A DNA stretch of 64,000 nt from Diphasiastrum complanatum (GCA_029204225.1 CM055112.1:2084346-2148345), one strand, 5' to 3'. Positions 19,432 to 32,300 are shown, counted from the first letter of the stretch. Notes: a model not told the origin generated them from the letters alone. Numbers and translations are program-made.

Positions 19432-19610
19432 ACGTCGGATTGAAGACCCTATAGACATCCATCTGACGTATACTTGGATGTCGGATTCCGACATCCTAGA
19501 TAGTTGTCGGAATCTGATGTCTGTTAACAAAATGATCAAAAAAAAGGTTCGACATTTATCTGATGTCTATCCGACATGTTTGGACGTCGGATTCCGACAT
19601 CCCAAATTAG
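19432..19610. repeat. GTCGGATTCCGAC palindromic repeat cluster
   Basis: The near-perfect palindrome GATGTCGGATTCCGACATC occurs at about 19483 and again (GACGTCGGATTCCGACATC) at about 19583. Half-site variants lie between (TTGTCGGAATCTGATGTC, CTGATGTCTATCCGACATG) and before (ACGTCGGATTGA, CTGACGTA). It lies upstream of the TNP2 gene at 20214, the position expected of a CACTA subterminal array, but its motif differs from the one at 8690-9070. Confidence 0.55.
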
Positions 19611-20213
19611 AAAAAAATAAAAAATGCATAAAAAACAGCACGCGCATTTTTGTCGGGCTGTTTTTGGAGTTGAGTTCTTAGAGAAATGATGTTCGTGAAT
19701 TGTTTTTAAAACAATATTTTTGAGTTGCATTCAACATTTGGATCAAACAACAAACTAAGCACGAGGTACTGATTGTTGTTTTGAAATCCGACATTGCACA
19801 TGGTTTAAATTTCTTTGTTGGTTATCACGTCAATCCACATCTCTAAATTTGACAATGCGATTTTTGAAAAAAGAACATTGCACATTGCACATATAAAAGC
19901 AATGGCAATATAGCACAATCCAATAATAATATTTTCATAATATGAATCCATGTATTACGAAATTGGTGCTTTAATGTCGTGTGAGTCTTTCTAGATCTAA
20001 CATCAACTAAAATTTATACACCTAATCTGCTCATCGTCGTCGTGACGTCTAGTCTGGATGAACACAAGCAAACAAACTACATTAATATTTAATGCTTGAT
20101 CGTATTAAATAAAATAAAATTAACGTCAAAATACAAACCACATTAGTATGAATACAAAAACTAGTACTTACATTTGGAGGATGACCCTTGCTCTTTAGTT
20201 TGTCCACTAATGC

Positions 20214-22987
20214 ATGTCGTATGGAGATCACGAACAATTTGAGATGGATGAAGACGAGATTCTATTGTGCAAGGAGGCAGACACTCCTCTATATCCTGGA
20301 GCAAGACTAACTATATCAATTCTTATTCTAAACCTTCAAGCAACATATAGATGGAGTGATCGTAACGTGACATCTTTATTCAGGTACTTAATGCATAACA
20401 CAACTATTATACTTTATAGCGTATTTACATTAAGTTAGTTTTTTTTCTATTCTAACAACTCACTTTGCTTTTTTTTTAGGTTGTTGCATCGAATACTTCC
20501 AAAAGAAAAGGTGATACCTAAAACATGAAAGATGATGACCGTGCTTGGAATGGATTACGACACAATACATGCATGTCCATAAGACCATGTTCTATATAGA
20601 GGTGAGCATTCAGAAAAGCTTCAATGTCCAATGTGTAATGTTTCACGTTTTCGAGATGACGTACAAGGGGATAAAGTGCCAAGAAAAGTGTTACAACATT
20701 TTTCAATTATCCCACAATTGCAACGTTTATTTCGATGTAAATCTTTGGCACAACTAATGGATTGGCATGTCAAAAATCAATCTACGAATGATGTGATGCG
20801 AGTACCAAGTGATTCACTTGCATGGAGACATATTGAAGACCAATGGCCCGAGTTTAAAAATGAACCTCGTAATTTGAGATTTAGCCTTGCTATGGATGGC
20901 ATAAGTCCTTTTAGCGTTCAAGCGTCAACTTGGTCCACATGGCTAGTTGTGCTTGTTAATTATAACATACCTCCATGGTTGAGTATTAAAATGGGGCACT
21001 TGTTATTGGCTTTATTGATTCCAGAAAAGTACAAGCCCAAGAACATGGATGTGTATCTTGCACCTTTGGTCGATGAATTGTGCATTCTTTGGAATGGTAT
21101 TCACGCTTACGACATCTCGAGACCTTTACAACAACGGAACTTCATTGTTCGTGGAATTCTAATGTGGACGATGCATGATTACCCCGGTTTAAGCGAATGT
21201 TCAAGTATCTATATAATGAATCTAATCCATTTTAGGGTATAACGTTTGAGTATATTTAACTAAGCTTATGTTTAATTTGGTTTATGAACTATGCAAGTTT
21301 AACCACATCGGATTACAATGCACGTTATATTTGTGGACCACTTTTGGAGGGTCGACATAGCACAAATATGTTAAAAAAAGTGGTGAACAAAAATCATCGC
21401 AAATACTTGCCACCTGATCATCCTTTTCGAAGGTCGAATAGGCGATTTTTTGGAGGGCGAGGAGATAATCCTCTAACTACACCACCACCCCCACACATGG
21501 GAGTAGCGGAATGGCATGGTGAATGGCTTAAACATCACGACGTTAATTCTTCATGGAACGAATCCATTGATGGTATGAAACGGCTGTCTATTTTTCATAA
21601 ATTACCCTATTGGAGAAATTTATTGATAAACCATCTATTGGATCCTATGCACATATTCAAAAATGTTGGTATATCCTTATGGAACCACATCATTGGCATA
21701 AAAGACAACTCTGCAGCTCGTAAAGATCTACAAGCGGCCGATGTGAAAAGACCCTATTGGATTCAATACACCGAAGGTGGAGATGAGATCCTACCTAGCG
21801 TGCCGTGGATTCTTACAAAAGAGCAACTCTTGTATGTTAAACATGTCATAAAACAAATGAGAACTCCAACAGGCTATGCACATTCTTTATGCAAGTCATT
21901 TACCAAAGATGGTAAATTAAGTGGATTGAAATCACATGATTGGCATAAGATGTTGCAATTCATACTTCCGCTTTCTATTCGAGGTCTCTTCAACAATGAC
22001 GTACGAAATACGCTTTACAATTTGTCATCGATGATTAGGTTTGTATCTTTTTTTAAGCACGTGTATAAATATGTGTTATTTCAATTTTTTTATGTGTTAA
22101 ACAACCTAATGTACTATCAATCTTGTAGGTGGATTTCCTCAAAAGAAATAAAGAACAGTGATTTGGATTTCATGAAAGTCCAAATGATCGAAATGGTATG
22201 TTTGTTGGAAAGAGATTTTCCAACTTCCTTTTTGGATATACAAGTTCATCTTCTAGTGCATTTGGTCGAAGAAGTATCAATTGCAGGACCTGTGCACACG
22301 AGATGGATGTTCTACCTTGAGCGCTTTATGAAAACATTGAAACGAATCGAAGAAGAAGGAGAGCATTGGAGAACGACAAACCTTTGGAGCCTTACCTTCA
22401 AAATGCTCTCGTAAATGGGTTTTTGATACGATGCTAAAAGCATCTGAAAACAGAAAAGAAGTGACTGAATTAGAATGCAAATTTGTTCGCGGATGTGGAT
22501 GGAAGGTTAGTGTCATATTGTTTTTGTGAAGTTTTGTGTTTGTCCTACTTAATATATGAATAGTATATCTAATTACACACATTTGATTTTTTTGTTTTGT
22601 TTTAGTATACATCATACACTGCCATGTGGGCATATGGACACCATTATCGTGTTGAGAGAGTTGACAACAAGCGACGTACATATGAGTGTGGTATAATGGC
22701 CAACTTTCAACAAGAGAGTCGTTCTAGTGCGAGGGACCCTAATGTCAGTTCGGGTGACCTAGACTATGTCGGCACATTGCAACATATTTAGGAAGTCAAT
22801 TACAAGACTAATGACAAATATTTTATTTTTGACGTAAAATGGTTTAAGTTCATCTATCGTGGAAGCAACGACATGATTAGAAATGATAACTCAAAGTTTT
22901 TTCAAATCGACTCAACAAAATGTATATCGATGGACTCTCATGACACTTTAGTATTGCCACGACATTGTGAACAAGTGAGACTCTAAA
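20214..22987 (+). pseudogene. CACTA TNP2-type transposase, nearly full length but disabled (copy 2)
   Basis: The exons I can trace are 20214-20383, 20480-about 21204, about 21298-22038, 22129-22505 and 22606-22987. Introns of about 90-100 bp have GT-AG ends and keep frame at three of four joints. Domains in order: N-terminal EADTPLYPGARLTI and YRWSDRNVTSLFR; Transposase_21 (VPRKVLQHFSIIPQLQRLF, LRFSLAMDGISPF, LVVLVNYNIPPWLSIKMGHL); LPYWRNLLINHLLDPMHIFK; DUF4218 (FLDIQVHLLVHLVEEV, GPVHTRWMFYLERFMKTLK); then WAYGHHYRVERVD and the DUF4216 block DYVGTLQHI. The product is a CACTA transposase acting at element ends in the nucleus. Stops near 20526, 20579 and 22788 and a frameshift near 22340-22410 disable it. 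Confidence 0.85.
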
Positions 22988-23060
22988 ATTTCAATGTCAT
23001 TAATATTGGCAATCCAATTATTTATGTATCAATCTTATAAGACTAATTTAATTTATGTAT

Positions 23061-23163
23061 CAATCCTATTGGCTAATATTCACATTGATCCTATCCATTC
23101 ATCTTGGACCCAACTTAATCCAAGGGTCCACAAAAAGTACATTGGAAATCACAAGATTCATGC
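23061..23163 (-). mobile_element. Fragment of the coiled-coil-element LTR, inverted
   Basis: CCTATCCATTCATCTTGGAC, then CCAAGGGTCCACAAAA and CACAAGATTCATG, is the reverse complement of 18885-18985 in the LTR at 18662. About 100 bp are left. Confidence 0.8.
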
Positions 23164-23164
23164 A

Positions 23165-23456
23165 TGTACTGCATGTCAACTCATAAAATTGCCTAGACAT
23201 GTGTAGATCACATAAACCACTTTGCATGTTGCATGCACTGATTGCATGTGGCTTGCATGCACACTGAATGACATTGCATGCTATCTAAACTTTTGCATGA
23301 CATCAAATTTGAATCTACCTAACTCAAACTTGACCTATTCTAGAAGGTTATGTGCTCAATTCACATACCTTTATGTACAATAAAATTTACAAATGGAAAT
23401 ACCATGGTGATGGCCCCAAAACTCGAGATAGGAAGATATTTTTTACTAATCTTCAC
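23165..23456 (-). mobile_element. 3' LTR of the minus-strand copia fragment
   Basis: On the minus strand a purine run (GGAAGAG) ends the RNase H frame and is followed by TGTGAAGATTAG, a polypurine tract/LTR junction at 23456. The left end is not marked by a clear TG and is taken where the inverted LTR fragment stops. Confidence 0.45.
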
Positions 23457-25062
23457 ACTCTTCCTTAAAATATATGTTCCTATCCAACATAGACTTCGAA
23501 ATTAGGCCAAGGTTAGTCCTCATCTTGATAAAGACATTCTTGAGCAATGGCTTGGTGAGAAGATTTGCAATACAATTTGAAGATCCAACATGCTCCAATA
23601 AGATCTCTCTCCCAATGACTTTTTCTCTTACAAAATGATGAGCTACCTCAATGTTTTTTCTCCTTGCATGGAACACAAGATTATTTGCAAGAGCTTGAGC
23701 CGAGATGTTATCATTCTTGATAATTGGAAGGTCTTCATTTCCATAACACTTTAGTTCCAAAAGTAGCCTTTTGATCCATAAAATCTCTTTTGTTGTGGTT
23801 GTAAGAGAATTGTACTAAGCTTCACAAGATGATAAGGATATAGTTGCTTGCTTCTTTGATAGCCAAGAAACTAAATTCCCTCCAAGAAAAATTGTGTAAG
23901 CACTTGTGGATTTTCTATCCAACCGGTTTCCTGCAAAATCTGAATCTAAAAAGGCAACCAAAGTCATATCTTCTCCTTTGTAGAATAATCCATAATCTAA
24001 GGTAGAAGATATATACCTCAAGATTCTTTTAGCCAACTTCTAGTGATATATCTTTGGATCCTGCATGTATTGACTTAGCTTATACACACTAAAGCTTAGA
24101 TCAGGCCTAGTCACTGTTAACCATATAAGTGAGCCAATAAGACTCCTATAAAGAGTGATGTCCACAAAGGATTTTTCATCATCTTTCATAGGAACTTTTA
24201 CAATGTGCTCCATTGGTGTATCTATGCCTTTATAGTTTTCCATTTGGAATTTCTTGAGCATATAAAGTGCATATCTACTATGACTTATAAAGGCATGACC
24301 TTTCCAATAGTCAATCTCAAGGCCTAGAATATAGTGAAGAACTCCTAATTCCTACATCTTAAACTCACTACCAAGTGCATGCTTAGTCTCTTCAACTAGC
24401 TTTTGATTATTTTCACAAAGAATGATATCATCTACATAGATGAGAAAAATATTTACAAAGTTATCTACAGACTTATAATACAAATACGGGTCATATTCAC
24501 TAAGACAAAATCCGAGTGATATGAGATAGGAGTTGAGCCTTGCATACCAAGATCTTGGTGCTTGTTTTAGTCCATAGAGACTTTTGAACAAAAGACAAAC
24601 TTTTGATTCTTCACCTTCTTTCACAAAACCAGGAGGTTGCTTCACGGTAAATCTCCTCCTCAAGATAGCCATTGAGAAAGGCATTAGAAACATCAAGCTG
24701 AAACATTCTCCAATTGTGAGAACATGCAAGAGATATGAGTATTCTGATTGTTACCATTTTTGCAACTGGTGCAAAGGTGTCTTCATAGTCAAAACCTTTG
24801 ATTTGAGAGTAGCCTTTGGCACAAAGTCTTGCTTTATATTTATTGATAGATCCATCATTATTATACTTGATTCTGAAAACCCACTTACATCCAATCACAT
24901 GCATGTTGTTTGGTGGCTCCACAAGCTCCCATGTGTTGTTTGACATCAAGGCTTCAAACTCTTGGGTCATTGCTTCAACCACATCTCAGATTGAAGTGCT
25001 TCTTGGACATCTTTAGGCTCTTCATCTGATATTAAGAGAGCATGATAGGAAATTTCACCTTC
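23446..25062 (-). pseudogene. Ty1/copia RT and RNase H (minus-strand half)
   Basis: Reading leftward: ISDEEPKDVQEALQSE, MTQEFEALMSNNTWELVEPP, KWVFRIKYNNDGSINKYKAR, FDYEDTFAPVAKMVTIRILI, QLDVSNAFLNGYLEEEIY, the catalytic IYVDDIILCE (about 24430), LYRSLIGSLIWLTVTRPDLS, RNase H FLDSDFAGNRLDRKST, KKQATISLSSCEA and HFVREKVIGREILLEHVGSS, ending FKEECED. RT copies element RNA into cDNA and RNase H removes the RNA. At least four frameshifts or stops split it. Gag and integrase are not on this strand: at 25062 the sequence switches to a plus-strand gag. Confidence 0.92.
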
Positions 25063-27340
25063 CACATGATAAAGATGAATGTTACCAATGAACTTCTCAA
25101 GGAAGTTGTTAAGTGCACATCATCTTTGGAAGCTTGGAATTCATTGAAGAAGCTTTATGGATCCAAGTCTACTTCTAGAGTGTTGACTCTAAGAAGGCAA
25201 ATCTTTTCTTGTTTGCAAAAGAATGAAGAAAGTCCAAGTACTTTTGTTTTGAGAATGAAAGCATTGAATGATGAGTTAGCTTGCATAGATGAAAGCATTA
25301 AGGAAGGAGAGCTTATTCAAGTGATTCTTAATGGCTTGTTGGATGCTCATGTTAACATTGTTTAAAGTATTGCTATTCAAAATACTTTGCCAAGCTTGAT
25401 GGATCTTCAAGAGATCTTGATCAATGAGAAATATAGGCTTCAAGCAAGAGGTGGATCTACATCGACACTTCAAGAGGATGCTATGTTCACAAAGGGCAAA
25501 TTCAAGGGCAAAACCAAAAGCAAGTGGTCTAAAGGGCAAGATCAAGTGGATGCTTCTTCAAGTGGCAAAAAGAAGGATAGATCAAAGCTCAAGTTCTTCT
25601 ATTGTGGCATCAAAGGACACTTTGCAAGTGAGTGCTACAAGAAGAAGAGAGATCAAGGAGACAAGCAAGGTAATCTTACTCTTGATGAGGATGGTTTGGA
25701 TGTGCAAGATGCAATTGATGATGCTTTTGTGATGTCTTCATGTATGCTTGCTAATGATGGAGATCTAGATCTTGGTGGATTGATAGTGGAGCAAGTTCAC
25801 ACATGTCCTTTCACAAAGAGTACTTCACTTCTTTGCTGGCATATGGAGATGACAAGAGGGTGATCTACACGGCCAATGATGGTGAGTGTGCAATCAAAGG
25901 GATTGGCACAATTCCTATTTATCTCTCTACAAATAGGAATGTTCATTTGGAGGATGTCTTGTTTATTCCATCTATTACCAAGAATTTGCTTAGTGTGAGT
26001 CAAATGCTAAGTAAGGGCCTCAAGGTGGAGTTTGATGGAGATGCTTGTTTGATCAAAAGGAAGGATGTCTTGATTGGAAAAGGTAAAAGACAAGGGAAGT
26101 TGTTCAAACTTGATGCTTGTGTTATTGCTAACCAAGTTGGATGTGCTGCAAGGGAGCAAATTTCTAATCAAGAGGTTTGGCACAAAAGGATGGGACACCT
26201 CAACTTCAAGTCATTGGAGGTAATGGCAAGGAAGAAGGTTGTGATTGGTCTTCCAAGTTCCTTAAGTAATGACAAGCATGTTTGTGAGTCTTGTGCTTTG
26301 TCTAAGTCACATAGATTACCTTATACTAGATCTATTTCTAGATCTACAAAGCCTTTTCAGCTTGTACATTCAAATATTCATGGATTTACTACAATTAGCA
26401 ATAGTGGAGCTAAGATGTATGTAACATTCATTGATGATTTTAGTAGATTTTGTTGGATCTATCTACTAAAGAGCAAGGATGAAGTGTATGATGTCTTTTT
26501 CAAGTTCAAGAATGCAAGGGAGAACCAATTCTCCACAAAGGTCAAGTGCTTGAGAGGTGACAATGGTGGCGAGTACATATCTAAGAAGTTCAAGGCTTTT
26601 TTGTGATGAGCATGGGACCAAGAGGGAGTGTACAACATCAAGTACCCCACAACAAAATCGAGTGGCTGAAAGGAAGAATAGGACTTTATGTGAAAGTGCT
26701 AAATCTATGAGGTTAAGTGCTAATCTTGACAAACCATTTTGGGATCAAGCTTTGTTGTGTGCCAATTTCTTGTGCAATAGGTGGCCGAGTGCTATTTTGG
26801 ATGGAAGGACACCTTTTGAGATGCTATTCAAGAGGAGGCCGAGTGTCAACTTTCTAAGAACCTTTGGATGCACATGCTATGTCAACATTACTCTTGATGA
26901 TAGGACCAAGGAGGATCCATCTTCAAGAAGAGGTATTTTTGTTGGATATAGTGAGGTGAGTAAAGCCTACAAGGTTTACATTCCTTCTACTAACAAAGTG
27001 ATTGTTGGTAGAGATGTCATTTTTGATGAGGGAAACATTCCAAAGGTGTCTTCAAGCATGATTGATGGTAAAGTAGATGGTTCTAACATTCTTGATGTTG
27101 ATGAGAAGGATCCTACTTTGGATGGTGGTGATGATGGACCTTCATCAAGTCAAAAGCCAAGGAGAACATCAAGAGAAAGACAAGTACCTTCAAGGCTCAC
27201 ATATGATCAAAAGCGTAAGCAAGTAGTTTCTGGAAATTATGTTGCTTTCCTAACCTCTTTGGTGAGCCTACAAGTGTAGATCAAGCAAGGAAAGAAGAGG
27301 AGTGGATCCAACCAATGGATCTTGAGTATCAATCTCTTAT
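25060..27340 (+). pseudogene. Ty1/copia gag, protease and integrase (plus-strand half)
   Basis: Gag starts inside its middle (MNVTNELLKEVVKCTSSLEA, AWNSLKKLYGSKSTSRVLTL) and ends with a drifted knuckle (FYCGIKGHFASECYKK; the first Cys reads Phe). Protease WWIDSGASSHMSFHKEYF is intact but one frame off gag. Integrase has the HHCC zinc site (VWHKRMGHL, CESCALSK). The first core Asp reads Asn (LVHSNIHG), while FIDDFSRF and GGEYISKKF are kept. A slip in a T run at about 26597 changes frame before TPQQNRVAERKNRTLCESAK and FVGYSEVSKAYKVY. The frame reaches the RT start (EWIQPMDLEYQSLMKSG) and then similarity ends. It is fused head to head with the minus-strand RT half at about 25060. Confidence 0.9.
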
Positions 27341-27695
27341 GAAGAGTGGAACATCTTTTGGAAGATCTTCTTGTGTACATGGAGCTATGCAAGTGGATGG
27401 ATGTTATCTTGCTGTAAAATCAAGTAATGGATCTGGAAAACAAATTTTTTTCAATGACTTTGATGGTCAAGTTGAAGATCAAGAGGTTGATCTCCAAGCA
27501 CTTCAACTAGTCAAAAGGGAAGGTGACAATTTGGAGCTAGTCAAGAGCATCAAAGGAGAGGTAATTGGCAAAGGTGTTATGAATCTATTTTTACAGCATA
27601 TTGAAGACTCAAGTAAGGTCAAAGGAGTCACGAGAAGCTTTGCAGTACATGTGTGTATACCCTCGAGAATCTTCCAAATGGTTGAAAAGAGCTAA
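27341..27695 (+). CDS. Non-pol extension of the truncated copia frame
   Basis: After EYQSLMKSG the frame stays open for about 115 codons (TSFGRSSCVHGAMQVDGCYL, FFNDFDGQVEDQEVDLQALQ, SIKGEVIGKGVMNLFLQHIE) with no RT similarity. The copia RT was replaced exactly where its conserved core would begin. Whether this is chance coding, a captured gene piece or another element, I cannot say. Confidence 0.25.
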
Positions 27696-28899
27696 AAATG
27701 CAAGTAAAGATGTTTCAAAAACCACTAAGAATCAATTTTCATCCTCAAACTCACATAGTAGAGACACCTCAACTTTTATATATTATCACAATATATTATC
27801 ACTCTCGTGGCAAAGCTAAAATTGGAATGTGCCTATAGAAAAATAAAAGTGATTATGAGTGGACAAATGGAATGTGCTTAAAAAAGAATAAGTAAATCTT
27901 TGAGTGCGAATGGTAAGTAGGCTCTCCCAGATTTTGTAGCCTACTAGGATTTTAAGCTTGTGTCATTCATGTTTTGCCATGTTTTATCAATCTACTACTA
28001 AAACTCTCCAAGTGGCAACTTTGACTCAAGGTAGTCATCCAAGTGAAAGAGTTTACACAATACAAGACAATGTATGATTAAGTGGCAACTTGGAAGGGCT
28101 CGTTGTCTTTGTAACTTTATGTTTCAAAGTCACTTTTCAATTTTAAAAAAATAACTTTTTTTTACCATTCTCAAAAAATATATCGTTCTATTTGAAAAGT
28201 TTTTGTAAAATTTTGACCACATATGGAATTTAAAATTTGTCTTTTAAATGGTGGGTAATCCTTGAAAGGCAAATGGGCCTTTGACGTCCATTGCACGTGC
28301 AAAGGCCAATTATCATTGATCCATAACAACCTTGGAGTTTGACATGCATCCCCTCTCACATAAAAGGCTTATTTTAACTTTAACTTTAGTATAAATATTG
28401 TTTTTCAAAAGCTATCTTTAAATTTTAAAAATGCTAGAGTATTTTAACATTTAGAAACACAATCTTGTTGTGTTTATAAATTAATATTTTAGAACTTTGA
28501 CTCTTCCTTTCATGAAATTTATAAATTAGACTGCTTAAAGCGCAGAATCTGAAGTAATCTTCCAACCCACACTTTTTGTTTTTGAGAGGTTGATTTTATT
28601 CTTGAAATGCAGATTCTATTCAATGATAATCATGTGAATAAAATCAAACCATTCATTACGCAATGGAAGGAGCTGGGCAAATCACATCCTGAACCTTCAC
28701 ATAGAGCGTGAAAGGTTAGTCGTGTAGGCTTACGCGCGGACTAAATTTAGGTTTCAAAAAAAGAGTGCCATTCATTTAGCTCCACCCACAATTGAGCTTT
28801 TAAACAAAATGGTTATTTTTGGTTGAGTCTCAATCAATAGTTTGGTGAAATTTCACGTGCATTGAAAGCTTGCAAATGGCAAGCCAGATGGTAGGCTGG
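27696..28899. other. Intergenic, no gene seen
   Basis: AT-rich, with no LTR ends, coding motifs or tandem repeats recognised. It separates the copia fragments from the host gene. Confidence 0.5.
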
Positions 28900-29349
28900 C
28901 AACATCAATCATCTAGTGTTGTGTTGTGTGGTGGTCTTTTCTGCAGAAGCAGCATAAGGAAAGAACAAAGAACCATTTCTTTCTTATTTTCTACCTTTTT
29001 CTATTCTCCTTCTTCCTGACCTGCTATTTTGTTCTGTTGCTGCTTTCAATTTTCTAAGCATTATCCATGCACACTAGTACGTACGCATGTCAGACTGGCT
29101 CAGATCCAGGATTTCTAGACTCAAATCGTTGCACTGTTCCTATCACTCACCTACAGGCTACAGCAAGCGGCAGGCATCCATCCATTGCAGCTTCTTCTTC
29201 TTCTTCAATAGAATGCTGCATCATAGTAATATCTTTAGATTGAATGCGCAAAGTTTTCCACTATTCCAGTATGGAGTTTGAAGAAGAGTAGGCTATTGTT
29301 GGTATTAGTATGATTTATGAAGGTGTTGTGAAGGTTGTGGTGAGCGGAT
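28900..29349 (+). promoter_or_regulatory. Upstream/5' UTR region of CASPL5
   Basis: A pyrimidine-rich tract (28975-29040) and a short CTT run (29191-29205) precede the ATG, as is common in plant leaders. I see no convincing TATA box at a fixed distance, and the transcription start cannot be read from sequence alone. Confidence 0.35.
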
Positions 29350-32300
29350 ATGGATACGAGCCATCCGGCAGTGCACCCTCTGGGGGTTTTTGTAGCAGGG
29401 GGTGAGCATCCGCCTCGAAGACTAAGGACCAAAGCTTTGCAAGGGATGCCTGGGACTTATGGAGGTTTAGCCTTACGATTAGGGCAGTTCGCTTTTGCTG
29501 TTAGCGCCTGTGCTACCATGATTTGTGTGAAGGAGTTCGCCACAGTTACAGCTTTCTGGTACTTTCACGGGAACCTTACTATCATGACTGCCAATCATGT
29601 GAGCCTTTTGCTCCATGTTCTTATAATGGTTTGAGTATCTATCTTCTTGTCCTTTGCTGCGATTCTTACACGGAATGTGACCATTTCAATCTCACCTAAA
29701 GTTAATCATAGCTTCCATTAGAAGCATGCGACAGTGGAATCAAACATATTACAGTAGCCAAGGATGGGATGCCATCTCTGATTATTTAGCTTCTCCGAAT
29801 TTCAACAGCTCTGTCTATTGTTCTGTTGTTCCTGATGGAAAGTTGGACATTGGTTTTGCACATGCATCTTGCATGCCCATTCTAGGCTCACTTAAAATGT
29901 TGCAGTTTAATGGTTATATTTTAGAAATTCACAAGCTACTTGATATCTTGTCTCTTGTTGCTTTGTGTGTGGAGTACAATGTTATGCTCTTTATATTTGT
30001 TTTTTGGGAAATACAGAGTCTCCATATCGTCACCAGAGTGCTTGTATAATATTTTATAACCTTTATTTAGCTTTTTCTCTGCACATGGGACGCAAATTGT
30101 TGTTCTTCGGGAGATAGGACTGCGAATATGCCAGCTGAAGTGCTTCTGTGCTACGTTTCTTGTCAGCGAATTAAATTGGAGCGTGATAAAAGTTCATCAG
30201 TGATCAGATTTGCCATAGCCAAACGCTGGAAGCCAACAATGAGGAATCATGCATTTAGCCATCACCCGCCATGTGCTTCTCCACATGTCCATATTTAGAG
30301 TAATATTTAAAAACTGGACATGGCCATAACAGTCGGTGCCAATATTGATAGCTTTATGTGGCATTCGTGGTGCACACTTGTTTGCATTGTCCAGCACCAT
30401 TCTTATCTTATCCATTGCTTCCAAGTCACAACATTCCTCATGATGCCTTCCTTTGGCATTCTTGGACCATTCATAGAGCTTGACAATGGACATAGTTTCA
30501 TATCAACTCTCAACAACTAACCTTATCATACCATATCTTTTCTTATGTTGTGGCATTAGTTCACTAGCTATCTGGATGCGTAGCCAAATTTATCTTTTGG
30601 CTATCAATTATATGACATTGCCAAAACCTTTAAAGAATGAATATTTGCGTTTAATGATTTTCAGTAGCTACATCAACTAGTTTTTTTCTTTAAGAATATG
30701 TATCTCTTCTATATGTTCTTAGCAATGAGCATTGAGGGCACTTGACGGTGTTTTTTGTTTGTAGAGAGTGTTCCTAGATGTCAATTGTGAATTGAGATTC
30801 CTTGGTAAGTTGAGCATTAGATCACTATAAGTCGAATCTTGGTTCACCACTAGTCTTTCGACAATTGATGGTTTTGATGCCTCGGGTAATGTCATAGGAG
30901 ACATTTACCTATCTTATTTGTAGGACTTGCTCGCCAACAATTTGTTGGTATACAGTCCTCTTAGTGGGAGATTACTATGTGATCATCATTTGATAGTTTG
31001 TTTTATTATAATTTGATACTTCTCCTGTATATTATTCATAGATTGATGGACAAACAAATGGTCAGAAGAGTACGTAAGGCATTATTACAATGATACCCAA
31101 AGGACATGGGGCAAATGGTTATTGTTAGTAGAACTTTGCTATTTTTCTACAAGAATTTATCTTTGGGATGCAGTCCTTTTGAAGTTCTTTATGGATATCA
31201 AGTCAAATCGCCAATTGACGTACTTTGACAATCAATTATAGACAATTCTCTCAAACTTTGATCAAATGAAAGCAAATTTTTTAGGCTTTAAAACATCACC
31301 TAAATCAAAGCCCAAGTAGGATGAAATTCTAAAAGGACAAAGAATTTTTGGAGGAATTGGTTTTCTTTCAGGTCAACAAAAGAAAAAGAAAAGGCGTGCA
31401 AAATGATTTATAGGGTACTTGTTTTGCAAAATAAGCTTCATGCATTTTGAACCTTGCATACATAGAAGAGCTGGTTAGTTAGCTTATCTTCTAGAGGGTA
31501 TCAAAATGCACAATGTATTCCTTTTATCGCATTAAATAAGTGGCAGAGGAATTAAAGACTGTGCCATTAACCTCCTTGTTAATGAAGAGAAGACATTTAC
31601 TTTTGTACCAAAAAAGATATTTGGGTACAGAGTACTATAGACACAATTTTGAGGATTAGGACCATTGTTAAATACCGAAAGGAAGCCATCTAGCAACTTT
31701 AGAACATATTGCAACAATCTCATGACAATAGAGGATCTTTTAATATTGATAATTGTCCTAGGGGGTCATTGAGACCAGGGGTTCATAGTTAGTTAAAGAT
31801 TTGAAAACTTTCAAATTCTTGAGTAGAACTTAGTGTATAGGCTTTAGCTCAAGCTACATTGTATTCATTCGATTATATTTCTCTTCTATTGATGCCAATT
31901 CATCAAGATCATTAGATCTATGAGTTTACATGCATTCATGGCTTTGCCTGTCAGTCCTTTTTTGTTAGAGTAACCTTGCCTGGTTGTTTGCCCCTTTGTC
32001 AGACAATATGGTAAACTCTTCACTTTGCCCATAGCTGGATAATGTGTATTTGATTGGCTTTACTACCCTGAACTTCCTCAGGATACCTATGTACTCTCAC
32101 CTCTCTTGTATAGAAATTTTGTGCTTCATTACAAAATTTCGAATGTCTTGCTGGAACTAATGGTGATATATTAATTGGTGGCAGTTATCTTGTGGCATCG
32201 ATGGTGCTGCAGTGTGCTTGGAGCTTAACTTTGGCAGTCATCGATGTATATGCTTTGTCTACAAGGAGAAGTCTACAAAATTCATTATTGATTAGTCTAT

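Noticed and set aside
27341..27695. Copia reverse transcriptase start
   Set aside because: After SLMKSG none of the RT motifs (NTWELV, KW-F--K, LDV--AFL) appears.
29726..30680. Additional coding exons of CASPL5 or a nested gene
   Set aside because: The ORFs here have no CASP motif, and the three called exons already join in frame to a complete protein of family length.
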